A DNA stretch of 64,000 nt from VXPQ01 sp965248175. Lineage in GTDB: Bacteria; Bacteroidota; Rhodothermia; Rhodothermales; VXPQ01. The position numbers and the translations under genes are program-made. Of this stretch, positions 27,604 through 36,912 are shown one piece after another. The stretch lies in NCBI GenBank assembly GCA_965248175.1, contig OZ252093.1:2108001-2172000 (forward strand), written 5' to 3'. The first letter of the stretch is position 1, and each line of letters opens with the position of its first letter. The notes beneath the pieces were generated by a model. The model worked only from the letters and a program-made list of their open reading frames with translations, was not told the DNA's origin and made no database searches.

Positions 27604-28101
27604 ATGGAGCCGCAACATATTCCAGAGGAACATAAAGGCGCCGCGAGTGAGAACGGTGCAGCAGGCAAAGCGGGAAAGGACAATAATGCAGGGGGCAAAG
27701 TACACCGCATCGGCAACGAAACGCGCGGTCTTCTCGAAGATTTCACGGCTTGGGTCGAATTGCGATTGCGTCTGGTCCAACTGGACGTACAGGGCTATAT
27801 TCGGCAGAAGATAGACGAGGCCACCCTCAAGGCCGCGCTGATCGTCGCAAGTCTGGTTTCCGGATTGTTTGTGCTCATTACGCTGGCGTTGTTTGCAGGC
27901 TGGGCGTTGGGGCGCCCGGCCTGGGGGTTTCTCGTAATAACCGGCTTGCTTCTTCTATGGACCGGCATATTGTATGCGCGAAATCGCCGGGTAAGAGCCC
28001 GCAAACTGGACGGTACGGACATCTCGCGTCTATCGGGGGAAGCGCCCCGGACAACATCGAAGAACGATAAACATTTTTCCGACGAGGCAGCCGGTGAGTG
28101 A
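27604..28101 (+). CDS. Phage-holin-3_6-like (actinobacterial holin X type) membrane protein
   Basis: 165 residues from ATG 27604; an in-frame ATG at 27565 is an alternative. A hydrophilic N-terminus leads into an amphipathic helix (FTAWVELRLRLVQLDVQGYI), then two membrane helices (ALIVASLVSGLFVLITLALF and AWGFLVITGLLLLWTGIL). This fits the YqjE/holin-X-like family, which is usually chromosomal and envelope-associated rather than lytic. Its stop overlaps the start of the next membrane protein by 8 bp. Confidence 0.7.
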   Translation: MEPQHIPEEHKGAASENGAAGKAGKDNNAGGKVHRIGNETRGLLEDFTAWVELRLRLVQLDVQGYIRQKIDEATLKAALIVASLVSGLFVLITLALFAGWALGRPAWGFLVITGLLLLWTGILYARNRRVRARKLDGTDISRLSGEAPRTTSKNDKHFSDEAAGE

Positions 28102-28603
28102 TCACGCAGGACATACGGTATCTTCTCGTGAGAGAGAGACATTTTCTCACATGGGGGAGCAGGAAGACAGGACTGCGCTGCAAAGACAGCTTGCGGATAC
28201 GCAGGCGTCCATACAAGGGCGAATCAAGCGGATCGAGAACGAGGTCGGTTCGGCGCCGAAAGCGGTCTGGGCAAGCGCGAAGAGGCATCCCGTAGTCAGT
28301 GTGCTGGCGGCTGTGGCAGCAGGACTCCTGGTCGGGAAAATGATTTCCGGGAAGCGGCGCCGCGCATCGCGAAGAACACAGGCAGCCGGTATATCCGACC
28401 TACCCGCCACGTCGGGCGCCCCAGGCGGCTTGCGTTACCTGTTCTGGATCACAATCCTGCAAACGGGGATCGGGCTGGCCGCGGACTTTGCGGCAAATTT
28501 CCTTGCAGGGCGATCTGGCGCTGCATTGCGGACATTCCGGGAAAAACGAGAGGACGAGGAATTGGAAAAAGGCGTGCCGCGCAATGAAGGTGGAAAAACA
28601 TAG
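28094..28603 (+). CDS. Membrane-anchored protein with DUF883/DUF3618-like helix
   Basis: 169 residues. A coiled N-terminal helix (LQRQLADTQASIQGRIKRIE) is followed by the motif AKRHPVVSVLAAVAAGLLVGKMI, a K-x-HP box before a glycine/alanine transmembrane helix as in YqjD/ElaB relatives. A second hydrophobic helix (LFWITILQTGIGLAADFAANF) and a charged tail end the protein. With the overlapping holin-X-like gene it resembles the yqjD-yqjE pairing of other bacteria. Confidence 0.65.
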   Translation: MSDHAGHTVSSRERETFSHMGEQEDRTALQRQLADTQASIQGRIKRIENEVGSAPKAVWASAKRHPVVSVLAAVAAGLLVGKMISGKRRRASRRTQAAGISDLPATSGAPGGLRYLFWITILQTGIGLAADFAANFLAGRSGAALRTFREKREDEELEKGVPRNEGGKT

Positions 28604-28660
28604 GGTACCCCGCAGCAAGAAGACGTTCCGCCTCTTTCGTAATCTCTCCCATTGGCCATC

Positions 28661-28686
28661 TCATTACATCCGGTCATTACATCCGG
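28661..28686. repeat. 13-bp tandem direct repeat upstream of adk
   Basis: TCATTACATCCGG occurs twice head-to-tail without spacer, 55 bp before the adk start. It may be a simple duplication or a protein-binding site; there is no further evidence. Confidence 0.5.
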
Positions 28687-28740
28687 TGACCGGGATCAGG
28701 ACGGTCGCTGTACCGGAGTTGCTATTTTATCGAGAATATC

Positions 28741-29394
28741 ATGCGTATTGTGCTTTTCGGAGCTCCCGGCACAGGTAAGGGAACGCAGGCGTCATTACTC
28801 GCCGAGCGCCGGGACTGGCGTCACATATCTACGGGCGCCATGTTCCGGGACGCGATCCGGGCCCGTACTCCGCATGGCAGAATGGCCCAGGAGTATGTCC
28901 GTCTTGGCCGGCTGGTACCCGACGAATTTGTCCGGGATATTGCCGAAGAAGCTTTGCTGAAGACCGGCCTGGATCGCTTTGTGCTGGATGGGTATCCCCG
29001 TACCGTTGTGCAAGCGACATGGCTTTCGGAGTTTCTTGAAGCACACAATGCCCCGCTCAATCTGGTCGTCGCCATGGATCTATGCATAAATGACATAATA
29101 GAGCGGCTTTCTATGCGAAGAATGCATAGGTTAACCGGGGAGCATTATCACCTCGCTTTCAAGCCCCCGCCGGCGGATATCGATCCCGATTTGATCGTGC
29201 AGCGGCAGGATGATCATCCGGATGCTATTCGGAACCGGATCAAGGGATACTGGAAAGCCACCAGGCCGGTGGTAGATTACTACCGGGAGCAGGGAATCAT
29301 TGTTGATATCGACGCGGGTGGACCACTTGAGGAGGTCTATGCGCGCATCGAAGACGCGCTTGCGCAGGCCGCGTTCGGCACAGAAACCGTATGA
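28741..29394 (+). CDS. adk: Adenylate kinase
   Basis: 217 residues. The P-loop is GAPGTGKGTQ, with the AMP-binding segment ISTGAMFRDAIR, the core VLDGYPRTVVQA and the LID region beginning RLTGEHYHLAFKPPP followed by DDHPDAIRNRI. The LID has no zinc cysteines. The enzyme interconverts ATP + AMP and two ADP. Its stop overlaps the prenyl synthase start by 4 bp (ATGA), starting a tight plus-strand operon adk - prenyl synthase - ptsH - ptsI. Confidence 0.92.
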   Translation: MRIVLFGAPGTGKGTQASLLAERRDWRHISTGAMFRDAIRARTPHGRMAQEYVRLGRLVPDEFVRDIAEEALLKTGLDRFVLDGYPRTVVQATWLSEFLEAHNAPLNLVVAMDLCINDIIERLSMRRMHRLTGEHYHLAFKPPPADIDPDLIVQRQDDHPDAIRNRIKGYWKATRPVVDYYREQGIIVDIDAGGPLEEVYARIEDALAQAAFGTETV

Positions 29395-30473
29395 CAGCCA
29401 TGCCATCGCATGACAACAAACAGGTTGTTTCCGATGCCTCCGGGATTGATGAAGAGGTGCAAGTCCTCCGGGAACGTGTTGAATCCGTTCTGTTGGCGTT
29501 TGCAGAGGGACACTTGACTCAGGCAGGCGCTGCATCCGTACTGATTCCTGCGGAGCCGGCAGTGATGTACGAACCGGTCCGGTATGTGCTGGCTTCCGGC
29601 GGCAAGCGGCTCCGGCCCATCCTGCTTCTGTTGGCCGCCCGCATTTTCGGTGCAGACGACGACGATGCGCTCCCCGCCGCATTGGCCGTTGAGGTTTTTC
29701 ACAATTTCACATTGGTCCATGACGACATCATGGATTCTGCGAACGAGCGGCGCGGCCGGCCGTCGGTGCATGTAAAGTGGGATAAAAACACCGCGATTCT
29801 TTGCGGGGATTTCCTGATGGGATTGTCGTACGCCTTGCTGGCTCAGGCGAAGCCCCGCGCCGGCGCCCCCTGCTGGGATCCGGTGGGAGCTATCGGGCAT
29901 TTTCAGGATATGCTGGGCCTTTTATGTGAAGGGCAGGCGCTGGACGAGGTCTTCGAACAGCGAACGGATGTGTCCGTTCAGGAGTACCTTTCGATGATAG
30001 ACCGGAAGACGGGGGCCTTGCTCCAGGCGTCGCTGGAGATTGGCGGGATGCTGGGCGGGGCGGACGAGACGCATCTGAAGCATTTGCGGACCATTGGAAG
30101 ACATGCGGGGCGGGCGTTCCAGATACGCGATGATCTGCTGGACCTGACGGCGGAAGACATCCGTTGGGGCAAGGTGAAGGGGGGCGATCTCATTGAAGGA
30201 AAGCGTACATACATTCTGTTACGCGCCATCGAGCGGACCCATGGGGCAGATCGCCGGTGGTTTGAGCGCATCATTCAGGGGACAGGACTGCCGGCCGACC
30301 AGGTGGATGAGGCGCGTGAACGGATGCAGCGCGCGGGCGTGATCGAGGAGGCCCAGGACGTCGTGCGACGCCATACCGAGAAGGCGCTTCATGCAACACG
30401 CCACCTTCCGGACGTTTCGTCCTCAGCAACCCTGCGCGGGCTGCTGCAACGCATGCAGGAGCGGATGCATTGA
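29391..30473 (+). CDS. Polyprenyl (trans-isoprenyl) diphosphate synthase
   Basis: 360 residues. The first aspartate-rich motif is LVHDDIMD, preceded by GGKRLRPILLLLAA, and the second is FQIRDDLLD. KHLRTIGRHAGRAFQ and the KGGDLIEGKRTYILL stretch are typical of family members. The enzyme condenses isopentenyl diphosphate with allylic diphosphates in the cytosol; chain length cannot be fixed by eye. It overlaps adk by 4 bp. Confidence 0.9.
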   Translation: MTAMPSHDNKQVVSDASGIDEEVQVLRERVESVLLAFAEGHLTQAGAASVLIPAEPAVMYEPVRYVLASGGKRLRPILLLLAARIFGADDDDALPAALAVEVFHNFTLVHDDIMDSANERRGRPSVHVKWDKNTAILCGDFLMGLSYALLAQAKPRAGAPCWDPVGAIGHFQDMLGLLCEGQALDEVFEQRTDVSVQEYLSMIDRKTGALLQASLEIGGMLGGADETHLKHLRTIGRHAGRAFQIRDDLLDLTAEDIRWGKVKGGDLIEGKRTYILLRAIERTHGADRRWFERIIQGTGLPADQVDEARERMQRAGVIEEAQDVVRRHTEKALHATRHLPDVSSSATLRGLLQRMQERMH

Positions 30474-30483
30474 TGTGAAAGTG

Positions 30484-30753
30484 ATGATAACGAGAGAAGT
30501 AACCGTTATGAACCGGGCCGGGATGCACACGCGTCCGGCATCCATGATTGTCCGTGCAGCAGCGAAGTTTCAGGCGGAATTTTTTATTCGCAAGGACGAG
30601 TACGAGATCAACGGCAAGAGCATTATCGGAGTGATGACGCTGGCGGCCGAACAGGGCTCTCGTCTGACGCTTGTTTTTGAGGGAGAAGACGAAAATGAGG
30701 CGGCCGGGGCTATTGCGCGCCTGTTTGAAAGCGGTTTTGGAGAGGAATTATGA
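30484..30753 (+). CDS. ptsH: PTS phosphocarrier protein HPr
   Basis: 89 residues from ATG 30484. The active-site histidine lies in RAGMHTRPASMIVRAA and the regulatory serine region is GKSIIGVMTLAAEQG. HPr accepts phosphate from enzyme I. The stop overlaps the ptsI start by 4 bp. No EIIA/B/C permease genes are in the window, so a regulatory PTS is possible but not shown. Confidence 0.93.
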   Translation: MITREVTVMNRAGMHTRPASMIVRAAAKFQAEFFIRKDEYEINGKSIIGVMTLAAEQGSRLTLVFEGEDENEAAGAIARLFESGFGEEL

Positions 30754-32519
30754 ACCTTGTCGATGCAACGACCGAGCGTGTCGTAGAGGGAATCGGCGTT
30801 GCTCCGGGCATCGCGATCGGCCCGGCGTATCTCTATGCGCGATCGGCGTTCGAAGTAGAGGAGCGGCGTATCGCCTCCGAGGATATGGAGGGGGAACTCG
30901 CCCGTTTCGAAAAGGCCGTGTCCAGGTCCGAGCGGGATCTGCAGAAGATTGCGGCGGTGGCGCGCGAAAAACTTGGAGAAAGCAGCGCAGACATTTTCGT
31001 AGCGCAGGCGCTCATGTTGCGCGATATGGCCTTTTACGAAGCCGTTGTCGAACACATCCGCAGGGATCGGATGAGCGCCGATTACGCTGCGCATGTGGTG
31101 CTGAGTCACTACCGGCAGTTGCTCGAAGCCGGGGAGAGCGAATACCTTCGCGAGCGCGCCAACGACATGCTCGATCTGCAGGACCGGGTCGTACGGCATC
31201 TGCGCCGGGGCAAAATCCTTTCCACAATCGACACCGAGTCGATCGTGGTAGCCGAGAGCCTGACTGCAGCAGACATTGTGCTGTTCAGTCAACGGGCGAT
31301 TCTTGGCACGGCGCTGGATTATGGAGGGGCCACCTCGCATGTTTCGATTATGGCGCGTGCACTCGGGCTTCCAGCCATCGTGGGCATGCATGGGGTGACG
31401 GAACAGGTCGCTTCCGGAGACATGCTCGTACTCGACGGGCTAACAGGTCGCGTCGTCATCAACCCGACCGAAGACACGCTGGCTTTCTACCGGGATCGCC
31501 AGGAGCGCTACCGGCAATTGCAGGAAGAACAGAAGAAGATCGTTTCCCTGCCCGCACAAACCCTGGACGGGCACAATGTGCGGCTGGCGGCTAATCTCGA
31601 GTTCATGGAGGAACTGGAACTCGTCGAGGAATATGGTGCAGAGGGCGTGGGACTCTTCCGCACGGAAGTGCTTTTTCTGATGAGGAAGCGTGTGTCCCTG
31701 TCCGAAGAAGAGCAGTTCAAGGCGTATCGCCGCATCGTCGAAACCGTATCTCCGCATCGTACGACGTTCCGCATGCTCGATTTCGGGGGAGACAAAATGC
31801 TTCCGCTTGGGCACCGCGAGCATAATCCGTTTCTCGGATGGCGAGGGGTTCGTGTGCTGCTCGACAAACCGGATATGCTGCATCCGCAGTTGCGAGCTAT
31901 CGTACGCGCAAGCCGTTTCGGGCCGCTTCGCATTCTGCTGCCTATGGTAACCGAACTGAACGAGGTGCATGCCTTCAAGGAAATTCTTGGTACCGTGTAC
32001 GAGGAATTGGCGAAGGAGGGCCTGGAGTACGATCCCGATATCCCCGTCGGCATCATGGTCGAAGTGCCCTCGGTAGCGATCAAAGCTGGCCGGTTCGCCA
32101 GGGAAGTCGATTTTTTCTCGATAGGGACGAACGACCTCACGCAGTATACTCTTGCCGTGGACCGCGGCAACGACCTGGTAGCCGACAAGTATCAGGAACT
32201 TGACCCGGCTATCTTGCAACTCATCCGGCAAACTGTCGAGGAGGCGCATGCCTGCGGCATCGAGGTCAGCGTATGCGGGGAACTGGCTGCCCGTGCGATT
32301 GCCACACCGATCCTGCTCGGGCTGGGGATCGACGAGATGTCGGCTTCCCCCATCTACCTGCCGGAGGTCAAGCGCGTGCTCCGCTCCATTCATATGGAAG
32401 AGGCCCGGGCACTGGCTGATCAGGCTCTGCAGGCCCGCGATGCCCATGAGGTGACATCCCTTCTCAAGGCCTGGCTTCGCGAACACGACTGCGACGTGGC
32501 GAGCATGCTGGAAGCGTAA
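30750..32519 (+). CDS. ptsI: Phosphoenolpyruvate-protein phosphotransferase (PTS enzyme I)
   Basis: 589 residues, normal length. The N-terminal HPr-binding domain is followed by the phospho-histidine loop GGATSHVSIMARALGLPAIVG. The PEP-binding TIM barrel has FRTEVLFL, GIMVEVPSVAI and DFFSIGTNDLTQYTLAVDRGN, and the acid/base cysteine lies in EVSVCGELAAR. It transfers phosphate from PEP to HPr. It is the last gene of the adk-prenyl synthase-ptsH-ptsI group. Confidence 0.95.
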   Translation: MNLVDATTERVVEGIGVAPGIAIGPAYLYARSAFEVEERRIASEDMEGELARFEKAVSRSERDLQKIAAVAREKLGESSADIFVAQALMLRDMAFYEAVVEHIRRDRMSADYAAHVVLSHYRQLLEAGESEYLRERANDMLDLQDRVVRHLRRGKILSTIDTESIVVAESLTAADIVLFSQRAILGTALDYGGATSHVSIMARALGLPAIVGMHGVTEQVASGDMLVLDGLTGRVVINPTEDTLAFYRDRQERYRQLQEEQKKIVSLPAQTLDGHNVRLAANLEFMEELELVEEYGAEGVGLFRTEVLFLMRKRVSLSEEEQFKAYRRIVETVSPHRTTFRMLDFGGDKMLPLGHREHNPFLGWRGVRVLLDKPDMLHPQLRAIVRASRFGPLRILLPMVTELNEVHAFKEILGTVYEELAKEGLEYDPDIPVGIMVEVPSVAIKAGRFAREVDFFSIGTNDLTQYTLAVDRGNDLVADKYQELDPAILQLIRQTVEEAHACGIEVSVCGELAARAIATPILLGLGIDEMSASPIYLPEVKRVLRSIHMEEARALADQALQARDAHEVTSLLKAWLREHDCDVASMLEA

Positions 32520-32654
32520 CCGGACGAGAGGGAACGGGTTTCTCCCCCATCTTTTCCTGTAACCCGGGAACGACTGCGTTATTTTTTTGTGTTACGCCTG
32601 TACCCGGGACCGCATTGCATTCCGGTTTTCCTCTCTTGCCGGTCGCTTCGATTC

Positions 32655-35639
32655 ATGGTCTGCCTTCGACTGCGACATTTTGCACTTGCTGTGCTCTGGT
32701 GCGCAGTTGCTCTTCCTGCCACGGGGCAGTACACATCCCATTTCGGGCGCAACAAGATCCAATACGAGGATTTCGACTGGCACGTCCTCGAAACGGAGCA
32801 CTTCGACATTTACCACTACTCGGAAATGCAGCAGCTGGCCGAGTATGGCGCCGCTTTTGCCGAGGAAGCTTATGAGGAATTGCAGAACCGGTTCAATTTC
32901 TCGCTTACGCACCGTCCGCCGCTCATTTTTTATTCGTCGAACCTGCATTTCAAACAAACGAACATTACCCCGGGCTTCATTCCCGACGGCGTGGGCGGAT
33001 TTTTCGAATTTCTGAAAGGTCGTGTCGTCATTCCGGCCAACGGAAACGTGCACCAGTTCCGCCGGGTCATTCGGCATGAACTCGTGCATGTATTCACCTA
33101 TGCAAAGGTGCTGCGCGTCATTCGGGATCACCGCATCCCACCGGAGCGCTTCCTTCCGCTCTGGTTTACAGAGGGCCTTGCGGAATACTGGTCCGGCGCC
33201 CCCGATGCGTCGCACGAGATGATCATGCGGGACGCTGTGTATTCCAACTACCTCGTTCCGCTGTCGAATATCTATCGTATCAACGGCACGTTTCTCATGT
33301 ACAAGCAGGGAGAGGCGCTATGCCGCTTCCTGGCCGAAACATGGGGTGAGGAGAAGCTGCTTCGGCTCATGGAGAACTTCTGGATGGATCGTGATTTCCG
33401 TCGTGTGCTGGAGGTCACGTTTCTCGAGGATTTCCATGAAATAGACCGGAAGTGGCAGGAGTGGCTCCGGGAGCGCTATTTCCAGGAAATCGACGACATC
33501 GAGCTTGCGTCCCTCGAGGCCGGAGGGGTAGCTACCGAGGGGTTCAGCGCCAAGCCGACTTTTCATCGTTTTGCGGACGGTTTGCGCAAGGTGTATTTCG
33601 TGGGCAACCTGACGGGCTACAGCAATGTGTACCAGGTGGAGGTCGATTCGCTGTTTCGTCCGCTTGGAGAGCCTGAAATACTTATCCGGGGCGAACGGAC
33701 GGACAATTTCGAGGCCCTGCATGTATTTGAAAGCCGGATGGGAATTTCCGGGGACGGGAAACTCGCTTTCGTCACGAAAAGCGGCGAGACCGATGTCGTT
33801 CATGTGTACGATCTGGTTGCGGATGCTCTGCTTGCCACGTACAGTTTCGATGATCTGGTAGCCGTGCATTCTCCGGCATGGAGTCCCGACGGGGACCGCC
33901 TCGTGTTTTCTTCCATCACGACGAGCGGTTTCAGTGACTTGTTCGTCTATGACATTGCGGCGGGCCAATTACACCGGCTGACGAATGACAGTTACGACGA
34001 TCTTGATCCCGCCTGGAGTCCTGACGGGCGCCGGATCGCATTCTCATCGGATCGTACAACTACGGGCAAACACAACGCCTATAATATTTTTGCATACGAC
34101 CTTGACGAGGGTACGATCGGGTACGTGACGTTCGGTGAACGGCTGGACCATTCCCCGCGCTGGAGCCCGGACGGACGGCAACTCGTGTTTACGAGCGCCG
34201 TACGGGACGCGGACGGGCGGTACAGTGCGCAGAACATATGGACAGCGGAAGCGCCGCCGGATGCTTCCCCGGAGATGGCTTCTTCCGGGCCTGGCACGAT
34301 GGCTCTCCAGTCGAGTGTGGCGCCCGGCCGTGCATCTGCGGGGCGTCATCTCCGCCGACTCACCAATCTGACCACTTCCGCGTTCGATCCGGTGTGGACC
34401 GAGGAAGGCAACCTTCTTTTTACCGGATTCGAGCACATGCGCTTTTCGATTCGCAGCCTGCCTGCCGCGGATTCGCTATGGGCGCATCCGCAGAGCGAGG
34501 AGATCGTCGATCCGACAAAGGCGAAAGAGCCATGGACATTTGCCAGCATCGGCGTCCAGAACCGCGAGGAGTCTGTCCGGTACAGGAAGCAGTTCACGCT
34601 CGATCTGGCGCAGACACTCGTAAGCCAGAATCCTGTTTGGGGCACCCAGGGCGGCGCCGCGCTGGCGTTTTCTGATCTCATGGGCAACGACAAGTGGTTC
34701 CTGACAGTCTATAACAATTCGCGCGGCAGCAGCGATTTCCTGCGCAGCCTGAATGTGGCGGTTGCCCGCCAGCAGTTGCACCGCCGGACCAACATTGCGT
34801 ATGGCCTGTACCGTTTTGCAGGATTACGTTACGATATCACCGACCCGGACGCGGCACGCGCATTTCCAACGCTATGGGAGACGATTTACGGTGGATACGG
34901 ACTCATCAGCTACCCGATTTCCATGTTCCGGCGGATAGAGGCGGGTACATCCTTGAGTTGGGACGACAAGTCTATTCCCTGGGCGCAGGTGGACAGGCAG
35001 GCCCTGCTCGTGTCGAATTCCGTATCGCTCGTGCACGATAATGTACTCTGGGGCATGAACGGTCCGATAGAGGGATATCGGGGTAGCGTTCTGACTGCCT
35101 GGACAACCGATGTGCTCTATTCCAACGTAAGCTATCTCACGTTTGTGGGGGATGTGCGCCACTACTGGCGGCTGCACCGTCACATTACGTTTGCCTCGCG
35201 CGGCATGGGGAGGATGAACAAGGGGCGAGAGGCCCGGTTGTTTTTCATGGGCGGTAGCTGGGACCTGCGCGGATTTCCCCTTTTCAGTGTGCGCGGGCAG
35301 AAAATGTGGTTCACGTCCCACGAACTGCGCTTTCCTATCCTGATTGCCCCCTGGTTGAGTTTGCCGGTACTGGCGCCGCTCGGCGTGGCGAACCTGCGAG
35401 GCGCTTTTTTCTTCGACGCCGCCCATGCGTGGAATGCCTCGTATCATGAACCGCATTTGTCGGACCGTCTCCGAAGGCAGTTGAATGTGGGTGAAACGGT
35501 AGGCGCGATTGGCGGGGGCCTGCGACTGAATCTTTTCGGGGGGTTGGTGCTGCGCTACGATGTGGGATACCGGTATCGGGAGGGTTTCCGGCACCGGGAG
35601 CGTTTCTTCAAGCAGTTCTTCTTCGGTTGGGATTTTTAG
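32655..35639 (+). CDS. Outer-membrane protein with MA-type peptidase, TolB-like propeller and C-terminal barrel
   Basis: 994 residues from ATG 32655, which gives a signal peptide (FALAVLWCAVALPATGQ). A gluzincin-like domain at about residues 120-200 has HELVHVF (HExxH) and WFTEGLAEYW (third zinc ligand region). TolB/PD40 propeller repeats follow (SPAWSPDGDRLVFSS, DPAWSPDGRRIAFSS, SPRWSPDGRQLVFTS). The last 400 residues are a beta-barrel with Omp85/surface-antigen-like features (GGSWDLRGFPLFSVRG), ending FFFGWDF. The natural substrate is unknown. Such three-part proteins recur in Rhodothermota/Gemmatimonadota. Confidence 0.85.
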   Translation: MVCLRLRHFALAVLWCAVALPATGQYTSHFGRNKIQYEDFDWHVLETEHFDIYHYSEMQQLAEYGAAFAEEAYEELQNRFNFSLTHRPPLIFYSSNLHFKQTNITPGFIPDGVGGFFEFLKGRVVIPANGNVHQFRRVIRHELVHVFTYAKVLRVIRDHRIPPERFLPLWFTEGLAEYWSGAPDASHEMIMRDAVYSNYLVPLSNIYRINGTFLMYKQGEALCRFLAETWGEEKLLRLMENFWMDRDFRRVLEVTFLEDFHEIDRKWQEWLRERYFQEIDDIELASLEAGGVATEGFSAKPTFHRFADGLRKVYFVGNLTGYSNVYQVEVDSLFRPLGEPEILIRGERTDNFEALHVFESRMGISGDGKLAFVTKSGETDVVHVYDLVADALLATYSFDDLVAVHSPAWSPDGDRLVFSSITTSGFSDLFVYDIAAGQLHRLTNDSYDDLDPAWSPDGRRIAFSSDRTTTGKHNAYNIFAYDLDEGTIGYVTFGERLDHSPRWSPDGRQLVFTSAVRDADGRYSAQNIWTAEAPPDASPEMASSGPGTMALQSSVAPGRASAGRHLRRLTNLTTSAFDPVWTEEGNLLFTGFEHMRFSIRSLPAADSLWAHPQSEEIVDPTKAKEPWTFASIGVQNREESVRYRKQFTLDLAQTLVSQNPVWGTQGGAALAFSDLMGNDKWFLTVYNNSRGSSDFLRSLNVAVARQQLHRRTNIAYGLYRFAGLRYDITDPDAARAFPTLWETIYGGYGLISYPISMFRRIEAGTSLSWDDKSIPWAQVDRQALLVSNSVSLVHDNVLWGMNGPIEGYRGSVLTAWTTDVLYSNVSYLTFVGDVRHYWRLHRHITFASRGMGRMNKGREARLFFMGGSWDLRGFPLFSVRGQKMWFTSHELRFPILIAPWLSLPVLAPLGVANLRGAFFFDAAHAWNASYHEPHLSDRLRRQLNVGETVGAIGGGLRLNLFGGLVLRYDVGYRYREGFRHRERFFKQFFFGWDF

Positions 35640-35655
35640 GAACAGGGATTTGCTG

Positions 35656-36912
35656 ATGGCGAGGGATTTTCGAAGGGGCCGGGTTCCCGGGTGCATTGCG
35701 CTTCTTGTCCTGGCGGTAGGGGTTGTGCCTGGATGTTCGACCCTTCGTATGGACCCGCAACAGGTCATGCATCCCGTATGGCCTGTGGAAGGGGGGAACG
35801 CCCTCCGGTCCAATGCCGTGTCCCAGCAAGTCACTCCCCCCCTGCAATTGCGCTGGAGGTTCAACGCCCAGGCGGGTTTTGGGCGGGTTTCCCCCCTTGT
35901 CCTGGGGGATGCTGTCCTTGTGGCCAATCGCAAGGGAGAAGTGCATGCCGTCGATCTGGAATCGGGCAAGCGGTTTGGACGCGATACGTTCGGAGAGTCG
36001 ATCGAGGGCACCCCGGTCTATGTGGAGGGGATGCTGGTCGTGCCGATAGCCTGGGGGGGCAGGGCAGTGCGTGCGAGTGACCTGCTGACCGGAGCGCGGT
36101 TGTGGCGGACCGGCGACATTCCTGTCAGTTCCGGGCTTACCGCCTGGGGCGATTTCGTGCTTGCTGGAGATGTGGAAGGATATATCCGAGCCTGGCGATT
36201 GCAGGACGGGGAGGAGGTATGGTCGGTGCAACCGGATGAGCGATCGGGCATCCACTCGACGCCTGTGTTGATTGGCGATTTTCTTGTCGTAGCGAACGAT
36301 CGCGGAAGGGTGACCGCGCTGAATCCGTCGGACGGATCGTTTTTCTGGTCGGCGGATGCAGGCGCCCCGGTGCAGGTTTCCCTGGCCGCCACGGAAGACA
36401 TGGTGTTTGCTGCAACGACGCGGGGCAGTATACGGGCGTTCGATGTACGCACCGGTGTTTTGCGATGGGCATACGATCTGACGGATGGAGAAGAAGGCGA
36501 ATATACCGCCGACCGGGGTGGTTCCTCTACGCCGGGAGGTGGTTTTACCCCTCCACAGAGGTATCTTACTGCGCCTGCGGTGGGAGAACTTGAGGTGATT
36601 TTTGGCGCATCCGACGGGATTGTCCGATCCCTGGATATAGAAAACGGATCGCTCAACTGGGAAGCGGATGTCTTCGACGCGGTTTCGGCTCCGCCGGTTA
36701 TTACCGCCGAAACCGTCTATGTGGGTACGATGGGAGGGCTTCTGATCGGTATTGACCGGAACGATGGAAGCCAGATATGGGATACGGAACTGGACGGACG
36801 CATCAAATCCGCTTTTGCGCTCAAAGAGTCGATGCTGATTGTGCTTGCCGAGCCTCGTTATGTGTATGTGTACGAACCGGATTCGGGGGGCGATGAAACG
36901 GAAGACGAGTAA
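35656..36912 (+). CDS. BamB-like PQQ-repeat beta-propeller lipoprotein
   Basis: 418 residues from ATG 35656, giving a lipoprotein leader (LLVLAVGVVPGC). PQQ-type propeller blades recur (VDLESGKRFGR, ASDLLTGARLWRT, WRLQDGEEVWSV, LNPSDGSFFWSA, FDVRTGVLRWAY, LDIENGSLNWEA, IDRNDGSQIWDT), about seven blades. It is similar in layout to BamB but the leader context and neighbours do not include other Bam genes. It begins 16 bp after the barrel protein and overlaps the next gene by 20 bp. Confidence 0.88.
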   Translation: MARDFRRGRVPGCIALLVLAVGVVPGCSTLRMDPQQVMHPVWPVEGGNALRSNAVSQQVTPPLQLRWRFNAQAGFGRVSPLVLGDAVLVANRKGEVHAVDLESGKRFGRDTFGESIEGTPVYVEGMLVVPIAWGGRAVRASDLLTGARLWRTGDIPVSSGLTAWGDFVLAGDVEGYIRAWRLQDGEEVWSVQPDERSGIHSTPVLIGDFLVVANDRGRVTALNPSDGSFFWSADAGAPVQVSLAATEDMVFAATTRGSIRAFDVRTGVLRWAYDLTDGEEGEYTADRGGSSTPGGGFTPPQRYLTAPAVGELEVIFGASDGIVRSLDIENGSLNWEADVFDAVSAPPVITAETVYVGTMGGLLIGIDRNDGSQIWDTELDGRIKSAFALKESMLIVLAEPRYVYVYEPDSGGDETEDE